Part shown: positions 9,788 to 17,204 of the stretch, piece by piece | Position numbering within the stretch: position 1 is the first letter of the stretch | How the letters are laid out: each line of letters begins with the position of its first letter | Assembly: GCF_000305775.1 (NCBI RefSeq) | Contig: NC_018866.1 | Coordinates: 2,127,001 to 2,191,000, forward strand | Source: Dehalobacter sp. DCA | GTDB taxonomy: Bacteria > Bacillota > Desulfitobacteriia > Desulfitobacteriales > Syntrophobotulaceae | DNA: 64,000 nucleotides | Direction: 5' to 3' | The notes under the pieces: generated by a model | What the model saw: the letters and a program-made list of their open reading frames with translations, nothing else | Databases searched by the model: none | What the model was told of the DNA's origin: nothing | Made by a program: the position numbers and the translations under genes

Positions 9788-10912
9788 TTAACGCTGAAGG
9801 ACATAATGCTGGCCTGGAAGCTGTAAAATCTCTCCGGCAAGCTGGAGCTCCAGCAGTCCCAGTGCAATGTCCTGAGCCGGAAGCGGGCATAAGACAGCCA
9901 ACCGGTCAATATGCAGCGGGACATCGCTCAAACACCCCAGGATTTCAGCCCATTTCGATTCTGTTTGCATCATTCCCTTAGACCTTACCCGCGTCATTCC
10001 TTCTGGGCATACCAGAACTTCTGATAGCCTGTTTTCGGGTGTGAACGGAGCCAGTTCGCTCAATACATCCCTCATGTCCTCCGTTACTTTTGCACCCATC
10101 CGCAGCAGCTGATGTGTTCCCCGGCTCAGCTCGCTGAAGATCGGACCTGGAACAGCGTACACTTCCCGTCCTTGTTCCAGGGCACAGTCAGCTGTAATCA
10201 GTGCACCACTTTTTTCAGCTGCTTCGACGATAATGACTCCGCGGGACGAACCGCTGATCAGCCTGTTCCTGGCCGGGAACTGTCCTGGCTCGGGCGGAAT
10301 ACCCGGTGGATACTCACTTAACAGTGCGCCTTTTTCCATAATGGAATTTGCGAGCTTCGTATTCTCGTACGGATAGATCGTATCAAGCCCTCCGGCCATA
10401 AAGGCCCAGGTAATTCCACCGGCTTCAAGTGCTCCTCGATGCGCCGCCGTGTCAATGCCTCGGGCCAGACCGCTGACCACAGCATAACCTTCTCTGGCAA
10501 TCCCGCCGGCTAAAAAAGATGCCGCCGCTTTGCCATAGGGTGAAGCCTTTCTCGCACCCACCACCGCTATTCCCTCCTGCTGAGCCTGAAGTACACCTTT
10601 GTAAAACAGCACAGGAGGCGCATCCGGACACTCAGCCAGTAAGCATGGATAAGCGGACTCTCCCGGCATAACCAAGGATATATCTTCCCTCTGAAGTCTT
10701 TCCTGAAACGCTCCAGGATCAATTTCTGCCCTGTGCTGCAGAAATTCTTTCACCCAAACGAGATGGACTAACTCGGAAAAAGCACCGGCAGGCGCTTCCA
10801 GAGCTTCAGCAGCACTCCCAAAATAGGCTATCAGCTGACGCAGTCTTTGACTGCCGATCCCTGAAATGGTCAAAATACTTGCTCGAAAGATTTTTTCCTG
10901 AATTATCCTCAT
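9788..10912 (-). CDS. dprA: DNA-processing protein DprA (Smf)
   Basis: Protein that loads RecA on incoming single-stranded DNA during natural transformation; it also occurs in non-competent bacteria. The Rossmann-like core is visible as VVGARKASPYGKAAA and SGLARGIDTAAHRGAL, followed by ARNRLISGSSRG. A C-terminal winged-helix-like segment (about the last 60 residues) follows. The frame is open to 11005, but GGAGGG at 10918-10923 sits 6-7 nt before the second of two adjacent ATGs (10912), which I take as the start; 10915 is the alternative. It belongs to the topA-trmFO-xerC block. Confidence 0.93.
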   Translation of the reverse strand: MRIIQEKIFRASILTISGIGSQRLRQLIAYFGSAAEALEAPAGAFSELVHLVWVKEFLQHRAEIDPGAFQERLQREDISLVMPGESAYPCLLAECPDAPPVLFYKGVLQAQQEGIAVVGARKASPYGKAAASFLAGGIAREGYAVVSGLARGIDTAAHRGALEAGGITWAFMAGGLDTIYPYENTKLANSIMEKGALLSEYPPGIPPEPGQFPARNRLISGSSRGVIIVEAAEKSGALITADCALEQGREVYAVPGPIFSELSRGTHQLLRMGAKVTEDMRDVLSELAPFTPENRLSEVLVCPEGMTRVRSKGMMQTESKWAEILGCLSDVPLHIDRLAVLCPLPAQDIALGLLELQLAGEILQLPGQHYVLQR

Positions 10913-11013
10913 CATGATCCCTCCAACAACAGCGATTCTACATATTCCATATTTTTCCTGCCTAAAGCATTTATTTTGTATCATTTTGTCCAGCCAGGAT
11001 GCCAACGATGGTA

Positions 11014-11057
11014 AGTTGGCCGCTCATGATTTATCTGAGATGTTCGGGAATGAAGAG
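11014..11057 (+). pseudogene. 3' fragment of a HicB-like antitoxin gene
   Basis: The bases at 11022-11056 match the end of the HicB-like gene at 13235-13269 with only two differences. In frame they read AHDLSEMFGNEE, against AHDLSEVFGNED in the intact gene. Nothing upstream resembles the rest of that gene. It is therefore a leftover from a lost paralogue or from a duplication end point. Confidence 0.7.
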
Positions 11058-11064
11058 AACGAAG

Positions 11065-11112
11065 AAGGAGGTGCCTTAAGAACTGGGTGCAGTTCAAAAG
11101 GTGCCTCCTTTT
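11065..11112. terminator. Hairpin downstream of DUF2922 gene
   Basis: AAGGAGGTGCCTT and AAGGTGCCTCC pair with two central mismatches around a roughly 20-nt loop. TTTT follows on the plus strand, and a pyrimidine-rich run follows on the minus strand. It could end the DUF1659-DUF2922 transcript coming from the right. Confidence 0.45.
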
Positions 11113-11127
11113 CTATGGGCAAATTGC

Positions 11128-11376
11128 TTATGCTACCGGTGGATCGTAGAGATCGTTGGTCGTCATGTCAATCACCCGGATATCCCGTATCGTGGCAAGT
11201 TCGCCGCTGGGGCTGTTAAAAATGTTCTTTTCTATAACCATTTCCATCGCGGTCTGGGCCTCAGCCAGCGTCAGGTCCGCCCTCGGCTGGGGGACGGAAA
11301 TAATGAAGGATTTGCCGCCGGTAGTCAAAAAAGTTAGCTTTAACACCTTGCTTGTAATAATCGCGATTTTAATCAC
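11128..11376 (-). CDS. DUF2922 family protein
   Basis: Small protein of unknown function. The pattern of a beta-rich start (LKLTFLTTGGKSFIISVPQP), then DLTLAEAQTAMEMVIEKNIF and a closing IRDIRVIDMTTNDLYD matches the DUF2922 family of Firmicutes. It sits next to a DUF1659 gene, the usual pairing. The listed 5' end is a GTG whose G-rich site is too close. Translation may start at the GTG 10 codons further in or at a rare start near it, so the N-terminus is uncertain. Confidence 0.75.
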   Translation of the reverse strand: MIKIAIITSKVLKLTFLTTGGKSFIISVPQPRADLTLAEAQTAMEMVIEKNIFNSPSGELATIRDIRVIDMTTNDLYDPPVA

Positions 11377-11454
11377 CCCCTAAAGATTTGCCTTGACAAT
11401 CACATTGGCATTTACACTTTACCTAGCTAGTCTTTCAGGCAGATTTCCCGCTGC

Positions 11455-11679
11455 TTATTCATTCGTAAGCTCCCAGTTCTTGCTGAGCACAACATTCAGC
11501 AGCGGATACTGGCTCAGACTGGATAGAGCCGCTACAACATCATAGATGTCTTGACTCGTGGCAGTAGGCTTCACATAATTCAGGCTTTTCTTCTGGGTCA
11601 CCGGGCCGCCTGCCGGCGAAGTCCCGGTTTGGTATTTTGTTGACACGATCGAATCCAACGTTATTTCTGTCACTGCCAT
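11455..11679 (-). CDS. DUF1659 family protein
   Basis: A 74-residue protein that matches the DUF1659 family: a short N-terminal strand (MAVTEITLDSIVSTKYQ), a KSLNYVKPTATSQDIYDVVAAL middle with the conserved tandem of hydrophobic helices, and an ELTNE end. The function is unknown. A GGGAGGG site precedes the ATG. It is co-oriented with the DUF2922 gene 78 bp downstream, and the two almost certainly form a unit. Confidence 0.8.
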   Translation of the reverse strand: MAVTEITLDSIVSTKYQTGTSPAGGPVTQKKSLNYVKPTATSQDIYDVVAALSSLSQYPLLNVVLSKNWELTNE

Positions 11680-11862
11680 GGTTTATCCCTCCCTTCAACA
11701 ATTGACAAGCCAGGCTTGTTCGTTCCCGACCTTATATACTATGAGAAAGATTGTCCAATGTTAAAGATTTCTTCCCTAAAAGCTCGACGACTGAGCTTGT
11801 CACACTTTTAAGCCTGGCCACGTATCCTATGAGTGAAATCAGCCCCAAGGAGTGTGGATATC

Positions 11863-12804
11863 TTGACTGATCCAGTAACGAATCCATTATCTAATACAGT
11901 ATCTAATACAGTAACTGATATCATCAGCGGACGCACGCCGCATGTAATAGCGGCTGAAATTAACATGATCAAATACCAGACTGAGAGGATCTACCTTGCC
12001 GCCGCTGTCGAGATTGGAAGGCGGTTGACGGAGGCCAAGGCCCTGCTTAAGTTTGGAGAATGGGGCAAGTGGCTGGAGGAGTCGGTCAGTTACTCTCAGA
12101 GTACGGCCGACAGACTTATGAAGGTCTTCAGAGAGTACGGGAGCAAACTGCCCGAGGCTTCTGCCGGCAGCTCAAATTACGCACCAGTGCGCAATTTGAC
12201 ATACTCCCAGGCGGTGCTTCTTTTAGGTATCCCCAAGGAGGAACGGGCGCAATTCATCGTCGATCTGGATGTCGAAGGCATGACCAATCAGGAACTCAGG
12301 AAAGCGGTCAAGGAACGGACGCAGGCCCGGCAAGAAAAAGACCAGGCCTTACAGGAAAAAGACCTGGCCCTGCAGGAGAATACGGATCTCCAGAAAACAG
12401 TGGAAGACCAAATCGGTATCATCACCGGGCTGACTGCGGAACTCGCCAATCTGAAGGTCCAATTGGAGAATGTCAAGACGTCCAAAGCAGAACTCAATGA
12501 AACGGCCAGGCAGCTGAAGGATGCGCTGGAATCGCTCCAAAAAAGCTCAGCCGCCAAGGGCTACGAGCGAATGAAAACAAACTTTATTAATACGTCGCTC
12601 AAAGTCAGGGCCAACCATATTGCCTTCCTCTGTGAAAACTTGGATCAAACCATTAAGGAAGTAAAGCATAAGCTGCTCCAGATCGCCCCTAATGACAAGG
12701 AGACGTATATCATTTATAAGAATAAAGTTTACGATCTTCTGGATGTGTGGCTTAAAGACGAGACGTGGAGCAGGCAAACTCGCCCCATCAGAGATACGCA
12801 GTAA
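11863..12804 (+). CDS. DUF3102 domain protein with coiled coil
   Basis: About 313 residues. The N-terminal half contains the DUF3102 signature: an initial helix, then AAVEIGRRLTEAKALLKFGEWGKWLEE and a SQSTADRLMKVFREYG segment that looks like a DNA-binding helix-turn-helix. The second half (about 165-250) is a long heptad-type coiled coil with the repeat QEKDQALQEKDLALQEN. AAGGAG at 11847-11852 points to the TTG at 11863 as the start rather than the GTG at 11833. The function is unknown; such genes are common on mobile elements and plasmids. It is followed 10 bp later by a HicB-like gene. Confidence 0.75.
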   Translation: MTDPVTNPLSNTVSNTVTDIISGRTPHVIAAEINMIKYQTERIYLAAAVEIGRRLTEAKALLKFGEWGKWLEESVSYSQSTADRLMKVFREYGSKLPEASAGSSNYAPVRNLTYSQAVLLLGIPKEERAQFIVDLDVEGMTNQELRKAVKERTQARQEKDQALQEKDLALQENTDLQKTVEDQIGIITGLTAELANLKVQLENVKTSKAELNETARQLKDALESLQKSSAAKGYERMKTNFINTSLKVRANHIAFLCENLDQTIKEVKHKLLQIAPNDKETYIIYKNKVYDLLDVWLKDETWSRQTRPIRDTQ

Positions 12805-12814
12805 GAAGTGATGG

Positions 12815-13282
12815 ATGATGAAGAGCAAATATGTTTTCCCAGCCATTATTGAGCGGAATAAAATAAGCAGCAAATATACGGTTGTTTTCCCGGACCTGCC
12901 GGGCTGCGCCTTCGAAGCAGAGGATTTTATCCAGGCCTATTACTGGGCCGGTCCCAGGCTGGAGTATCATTTATATAGGATGGACAGAACGTATGAGCAC
13001 ATCCCCGAAGCTTCAGATACTTCAGGCTGGGAAATCGCGGCGGACGCTGTCGTTGTTCAGGTAGCGGCCGGTCTGCCCGAGTACCGGAGAATGTTCGGTC
13101 CAAAATACGCCAGAAAAGCCATCGGGTTTCCCAGCTGGCTCTTCCAATTGGGGAAAAAAGACGAGCCGATTTCAGTACAGGATATGCGGGAGGTATTGAG
13201 GGAGAAGCTGGAGATTGACATGCTGCCTGAAAACGCTCATGATTTATCTGAAGTGTTCGGGAATGAAGACGGGTCGTTTTAA
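12815..13282 (+). CDS. Orphan HicB-like antitoxin protein
   Basis: A 155-residue protein whose first half shows the partial RNase-H-like HicB fold (YVFPAIIERN, YTVVFPDLPGCAFEAEDF, then AGPRLEYHLYRM). The second half carries basic segments that could contact DNA. HicB proteins neutralise the HicA mRNA interferase, but no HicA-type gene (about 60-80 residues with a dsRBD-like fold) is present on either side. It may therefore act as a solitary regulator. It is paired with the DUF3102 gene upstream and ends before a strong terminator. Its 3' end is duplicated at 11022. Confidence 0.75.
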   Translation: MMKSKYVFPAIIERNKISSKYTVVFPDLPGCAFEAEDFIQAYYWAGPRLEYHLYRMDRTYEHIPEASDTSGWEIAADAVVVQVAAGLPEYRRMFGPKYARKAIGFPSWLFQLGKKDEPISVQDMREVLREKLEIDMLPENAHDLSEVFGNEDGSF

Positions 13283-13313
13283 TTTACAATCTATCTACGG
13301 GCTGTAAATATTT

Positions 13314-13367
13314 AAGCCAGAAAAAGGTTTGTCTAAATAATGACTAACCTTTTCTGGCTTATTTTTT
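13314..13367 (+). terminator. Strong intrinsic terminator
   Basis: AAGCCAGAAAAAGGTT (13314-13329) pairs with AACCTTTTCTGGCTT (13346-13360), and ATTTTTT follows. It ends the DUF3102-HicB transcript on the plus strand. The stem also begins with A/T pairs on the other side, so it may serve the convergent membrane-protein gene as well. Confidence 0.85.
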
Positions 13368-13411
13368 CCGACGTAATGAGAAAAATCAAAGTTTCGCAGC
13401 AAAAATTAATT

Positions 13412-13888
13412 TCATCGATCATTTTTCTCTATTTCGCAGTTATCCTCCAAGCAATTTCTTCTTCTCTTATAAATGCGGCTGGTCAGCCACAAGGCGATAA
13501 AGCATAAAATAAAGAGTTGAACAGCTATAATGACAAATATCCCCAACGTTAGAAATAGGTTTTCGCGACAAGCCTCATATCTGATATATTTTATGACTGT
13601 CACTACCGAGCTGAACACGATCGCCGTAATCGTGCTGATGATCAGGTTCGTTTTGAGCGTGGGCCGCAAATGACGGTCCCATATCCCCGCTTTCAGGCAG
13701 CTAACCAGCAGATACACAGCGAGGATCGCGAAAATGATCATCTCCCCAGCAAATTGGACAAACGGCACACCCAATAATTGTTGAACAATGATTGCCACCG
13801 CCAGCGCCCAAAAGCAAAACCATACGCCGTTATGCTCGATTTTCAGTAATCTTTGTTCCTGCATTTCATCCAGAAGATTTTTAGGCAT
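13412..13888 (-). CDS. Four-TM membrane protein partner of XRE regulator
   Basis: About 158 residues with four hydrophobic segments: WFCFWALAVAIIVQQLLG, an IIFAILAVYLLV segment, LIISTITAIVFSSVVTVI and a C-terminal LGIFVIIAVQLFILCFIALW. A charged tail follows. No enzymatic motif is visible. The start ATG at 13886-13888 lies inside the last codons of the XRE gene and has GAGGAG 7 nt before it, so the two are translationally coupled. Such XRE/membrane pairs are frequent in Firmicutes. The role is unknown. Confidence 0.75.
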   Translation of the reverse strand: MPKNLLDEMQEQRLLKIEHNGVWFCFWALAVAIIVQQLLGVPFVQFAGEMIIFAILAVYLLVSCLKAGIWDRHLRPTLKTNLIISTITAIVFSSVVTVIKYIRYEACRENLFLTLGIFVIIAVQLFILCFIALWLTSRIYKRRRNCLEDNCEIEKNDR

Positions 13889-14090
13889 TTTCATTCTCCT
13901 CTCCAAACAGTTCATCCAGGCTTTTCCCCAGCGCTTTGCAGATGGCGCGGCACAGCTTGATCGTCGGATTATATTCGCCCTGTTCGATGGCGTTCATCGT
14001 TTGCCTTGATATTCCGACTTGCTCTGCCAGAGCTTTTTGTGTCATATCCATCTCCGCGCGGGCAACCTTGATTTTAATGTTTCTACCCAT
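13881..14090 (-). CDS. XRE-family transcriptional regulator
   Basis: A 69-residue Cro/CI-type helix-turn-helix protein with typical segments MTQKALAEQVGISRQTMNAI and EQGEYNPTIKLCRAICKALG. It ends with KSLDELFGEE, as in the YozG/YgzD group of small regulators. It has no sensor domain. The start ATG at 14090 follows a GGAGG site. A perfect 19-bp inverted repeat overlaps the likely promoter immediately upstream, which indicates autoregulation of this two-gene operon. Confidence 0.9.
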   Translation of the reverse strand: MGRNIKIKVARAEMDMTQKALAEQVGISRQTMNAIEQGEYNPTIKLCRAICKALGKSLDELFGEENENA

Positions 14091-14108
14091 GTCATCGCCT
14101 CCAAGATA

Positions 14109-14137
14109 ATAATAACATATACATTAATAATTGTAAA
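14109..14137 (-). promoter_or_regulatory. Promoter of the XRE/membrane operon
   Basis: On the minus strand, TTTACA (14137-14132), a 17-nt spacer and TATTAT (14114-14109) match the sigma-A consensus at five of six positions each. The -35 element lies inside one arm of the inverted repeat, so a bound repressor would cover it. Confidence 0.6.
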
Positions 14138-14163
14138 ATATATATTACAATTATTAATGTATA
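14118..14163. promoter_or_regulatory. 19-bp perfect inverted repeat, likely operator
   Basis: TATACATTAATAATTGTAA at 14118-14136 is repeated exactly as its complement at 14145-14163, with an 8-bp AT spacer. It lies 28 bp from the XRE start codon and overlaps the -35 box. It probably binds the XRE protein as a dimer of dimers. Confidence 0.7.
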
Positions 14164-14204
14164 ATATGACATTGGCTGTATTAAAAACTAAATTGAAAGG
14201 CGAG

Positions 14205-14336
14205 ATGCCATTTTGTAAATTGAAAAGCAATCTTTGTAATCGACAACTGAATATTTGTAAACGAAACGCAGTTTTTGAATCCGAAATGCCTGTTTTGAAA
14301 AGGAAATGCAACTTTTGTAACCCACATGCAGTTTGA
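14205..14336. repeat. Degenerate 21-bp tandem repeat array
   Basis: Six units of 21 bp (one of 18) begin at 14205, 14226, 14247, 14268, 14286 and 14307, and a partial seventh follows. Their common pattern is roughly TGCANTTTTGTAANNNGAAA. The region is intergenic and AT-rich. Repeats of this kind resemble the multiple terminal transposase-binding sites of IS21-type elements, and no transposase remains. The following stretch, 14337-14569, shows no gene. Confidence 0.6.
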
Positions 14337-14569
14337 ATTATTCGTTTTTCTGGCGTATTATGATAAAAATGGGTACGCCGAATGGAGATCGACTCCCTCT
14401 CGATTTTTTTGTAATCGGAGAATCCACCCCTGTTTTAGGATGAGCATTGCTGGTGTTGGCGGCGCAGTTTTATGTTTATCTTTTGAGAAGAGCGGATCTT
14501 AACAGGATTTAATCTTTGATATTGGGTAGCACTTGAAGCATACTCTTTCCCCTTTAGCTTCTATGTGGA

Positions 14570-14631
14570 GGGGGTGAGTGGTGTCGCTGCCAAAAAGCCG
14601 ATTGTTGTTGGCAGCGGCACCACTCACCCCC
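14570..14631. repeat. Long 24-bp-arm hairpin in a gene-free stretch
   Basis: Arms at 14570-14593 and 14608-14631 match over 24 bp with one mismatch (GGGGGTGAGTGGTG...). They enclose a 14-nt loop. No T-run follows, so it is not a standard terminator. Between 14164 and 14942 I see no convincing gene; short open frames there lack ribosome sites and family resemblance. Confidence 0.75.
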
Positions 14632-14776
14632 TTATTAATCCTTTGTGGTCACAATCTTAAAAGAACTATTCACACTCGTTTTTACAACGCAATTTAAAAT
14701 CAAGCGATATCACCCTCCGGAATGGTATCATGGATTTGACCAATATTTATTGGTTGGAAAGTTGCGTATTTTAGCT

Positions 14777-14823
14777 AAAAAAAAGAGCCGTTACATACAA
14801 ATTTACTTTCGTTCTGCAACGGC
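14777..14823 (-). terminator. Terminator after ammonium channel gene
   Basis: On the minus strand, GCCGTTGCA pairs with TGTAACGGC (nine pairs, one G-T), and CTCTTTTTTTT follows. It lies about 120 nt downstream of the Rh/Amt gene. Confidence 0.75.
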
Positions 14824-14942
14824 CCTATATATTTATTTCTGGATCTGAAGATTTACACTGGAAAGCTTGACAACCTAGCATGCATTGTCACGATACGATC
14901 TTACTATGCTATACGTCTAACCATAATACCGGTAATTGCATT

Positions 14943-16103
14943 TTACGCCGCAAATTCATCCTTGTCTTCATACGGCAGCTGTTTCTTCCCTGTGATTCTG
15001 ATAATCAGTCCGGCAACCACACCCGTTAACAAAGCCAGTACAACTGTAAACAAAATACCAGTGATTTGGGCGCGGGCAATTCCCGGAACCACAAAAATCG
15101 CAATGATACCGCCCAGGAGTCCTGGCATTCCATGCAGGTTATGAACGCCGCAGGTATCAACAATTTTGAGAGAGGACTGCAGTCTGGGCTGGATCAGGAC
15201 AAAACCAACAACGCTTAGAGCTCCGGCCAGTAAACCGATCAAGAACGCCACAGATGCAGTCACCAGATTACAGGTGGCTCCGATCGCAACTCCGCCGGCC
15301 AGTGCAGCATTGGCCATATCGGCAATTGACGTTTTGCCTTTTCTTAAAATAGAACTCAAAATATAGGTGATCACAGTCGCACCGCAGAGTGCCAGAATGG
15401 TGTTTAGCACGGTTTGGGGCATTTGTTCAGGAGACACGATCGCACTGCAAAAGCTTGGCCAAAAGATCCAAAGCACCATAGACCCCAATACAGAAAAACG
15501 ATCCGACGTTTCATCACTTTCGATCGCCTTTTCCCTATCGGCTTTCTGTGTGACCATCAGGGTCATCCCAATTCCGAAATAGGCGCCGAAGGCGTGAATA
15601 ATGATCGAACCGGCCGAATCAACAAACCCTTTGGTTATCCCGAGTCCGGCATCCAACACCATCCATTCATTCAACATATAAGCCGGGACCAGTAAAAGTG
15701 CCAGGATCGCGTACTGGTAAACACGCAGCCGTCCAAGTACCGCACCCATCGCAATGAGGGCCGAGGCACAAGCAAATTCAGCTAAGAGAAGCGCATGAAT
15801 ATTATTGGCAGAAATGGGTTCCAGTGAGAGAACTCCTGTGGATCGAATCAGCATATAGACAGGCAAACCGACGCTGACGACCAGGAATGTCCCTGTGGTC
15901 GCACTGTAGCCATAGTTTTTGACAAAAACCATCAGGAAACCAAAACCAACCAGAAGCATAGCCATGATATGTATAGAGAAGTTGTATTGTTCTATCTGCC
16001 GGATCCCTTCGCTGAGAGAACCTGGCTCTGCGGCGAATAGGCTTATCGGTATGAATAAGGAAATCAGACAGCCTAATATGAAAACTCCTATTTTCTTTTT
16101 CAA
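14943..16103 (-). CDS. Rh-type ammonium/ammonia channel
   Basis: Integral membrane channel of the Amt/Mep/Rh superfamily. The 386 residues start with a signal-like helix (MKKKIGVFILGCLISLFIPI, up to about 24) and then about eleven membrane segments. Two motifs point to the Rh branch rather than AmtB. They are DSAGSIIIHAFGAYFG near residue 163 and DTCGVHNLHGMPG near residue 310, with the paired pore histidines in IHAFG and VHNLH. No glnK lies beside it, as expected for Rh proteins, which are not PII-gated. The gene stands alone with its own terminator. Substrate (NH3, methylamine or CO2) cannot be decided from sequence. Confidence 0.88.
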   Translation of the reverse strand: MKKKIGVFILGCLISLFIPISLFAAEPGSLSEGIRQIEQYNFSIHIMAMLLVGFGFLMVFVKNYGYSATTGTFLVVSVGLPVYMLIRSTGVLSLEPISANNIHALLLAEFACASALIAMGAVLGRLRVYQYAILALLLVPAYMLNEWMVLDAGLGITKGFVDSAGSIIIHAFGAYFGIGMTLMVTQKADREKAIESDETSDRFSVLGSMVLWIFWPSFCSAIVSPEQMPQTVLNTILALCGATVITYILSSILRKGKTSIADMANAALAGGVAIGATCNLVTASVAFLIGLLAGALSVVGFVLIQPRLQSSLKIVDTCGVHNLHGMPGLLGGIIAIFVVPGIARAQITGILFTVVLALLTGVVAGLIIRITGKKQLPYEDKDEFAA

Positions 16104-16247
16104 GATTTTCTCCCCTTTTATTTCTTTTTTTAATAACGAGAAGCATTATACAACAGAAAATTTGATCATCATAGTGGTATTCTGCATAAGTCAAAAAGAA
16201 TACATTAACCTGGATTCAAAAAACAATATGCAGGTGAACAAAACAAT

Positions 16248-16279
16248 ACAGCCGTTCGGGGAATACCCTAAACGGCTGT
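16248..16279 (-). terminator. Terminator after endonuclease IV-like gene
   Basis: A perfect ACAGCCGTT/AACGGCTGT stem with a 14-nt loop, then ATTGTTTTGTTC on the minus strand. It lies 74 bp downstream of the endonuclease IV-like gene and ends the serA operon. Confidence 0.65.
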
Positions 16280-16352
16280 AAGCGTCCTAAATTTTTCAAT
16301 ATGTCTGCCTATAAGCAGTTAAGCCTATCAAAACTGTCAAATAAGTTCTTCG

Positions 16353-17192
16353 TCAATGCTCCGCCTTTAGCTCCTGATAGGTCTTTTGCAGGATCAGAGC
16401 ATCCTCCTCAAGCTTCGGACTTTCACAAATCACGGTTCCCTGGATGCCAAAGCTCAGGCAGGCTTTAAGGATTTCCCGGTATTTCAGGTCAGCTTCTTGC
16501 AAAACGAGATGTCTCTTTTCGCCTTTCGGGCCATATTCAATCCCGGAAATATGGAAATGCGCATTGCTTGTCCACTTCTCACCAAGCCCTTCGGCTGTCT
16601 GCTCAAGAATCGCGCAGAACTCGTCATAGCTGTTGAATTGACCATTGGCTCTGGCATGCAGATGGCTGAAATCAATACAGGGCAATACACCCGGAACCTC
16701 CTGCGCTATCTTGATCGTTTCGCCGAGATCGCCAAACTGGGAGGGTTTACCTGTCGTTTCAGGCCTCAGGATGACTTGATTACCTTCCTGATCAAGTTCC
16801 TGCCGGACATCGCTGAGTTCTTTGACTACTCTGGCTAAGACGGTATCCGAAGTATCCCCGGAATAAAATGCCGGATGAAAGACTATGCTTCCGGCCCCAA
16901 GTATCCTGGCAATCCTGGCAGTATGCATAATCCTTGTTTTACTTGCCTCAACTTTTTCCGTTTCACTGGAGTTCAGGTTGATATAGTAAGGCGCATGACA
17001 AGACAGGGATACGCGTTCTTTTTTCGCAGTTCCCCCGGTCTTTAACGCTTTGTCTTCCTTCATTCTGACCCCGTGAACGAACTCGACTTCCATCGCATCC
17101 ATTCCGAGTTCCCTGATTCTTAGGATTCCGGCCTCGGTGGATGCTTCCTTGGAAGACAAAGGCACTCCGGCCGTGCCAAACTTGATGCTCAT
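16353..17192 (-). CDS. Endonuclease IV-like TIM-barrel protein
   Basis: A 279-residue protein of the AP endonuclease family 2 / sugar isomerase-like fold. Likely metal ligands are visible in order: SCHAPYYINL (His near 66), GSIVFHPAFY (His about 106), an RPETTGKP glutamate, CIDFSHLHA (Asp/His) and HFHISGIEYG. This arrangement suits Nfo-type DNA repair enzymes that cut at abasic sites. It starts at an ATG with GGGGAG and lies 12 bp after serA, so both are probably co-transcribed. Isomerases of the same fold cannot be ruled out. Confidence 0.85.
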   Translation of the reverse strand: MSIKFGTAGVPLSSKEASTEAGILRIRELGMDAMEVEFVHGVRMKEDKALKTGGTAKKERVSLSCHAPYYINLNSSETEKVEASKTRIMHTARIARILGAGSIVFHPAFYSGDTSDTVLARVVKELSDVRQELDQEGNQVILRPETTGKPSQFGDLGETIKIAQEVPGVLPCIDFSHLHARANGQFNSYDEFCAILEQTAEGLGEKWTSNAHFHISGIEYGPKGEKRHLVLQEADLKYREILKACLSFGIQGTVICESPKLEEDALILQKTYQELKAEH

Positions 17193-17204
17193 GCCGATCT
17201 CCCC

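Noticed and set aside
9696-9924. Two overlapping short frames between topA and dprA
   Set aside because: They mostly read the dprA gene out of frame and have no start signals.
14205-14336. CRISPR array
   Set aside because: Units are degenerate and directly adjacent, with no unique spacers and no cas genes.
14645-14848. 67-residue open frame before the ammonium channel
   Set aside because: No ribosome site or family likeness, and its end overlaps the terminator of the opposite gene.
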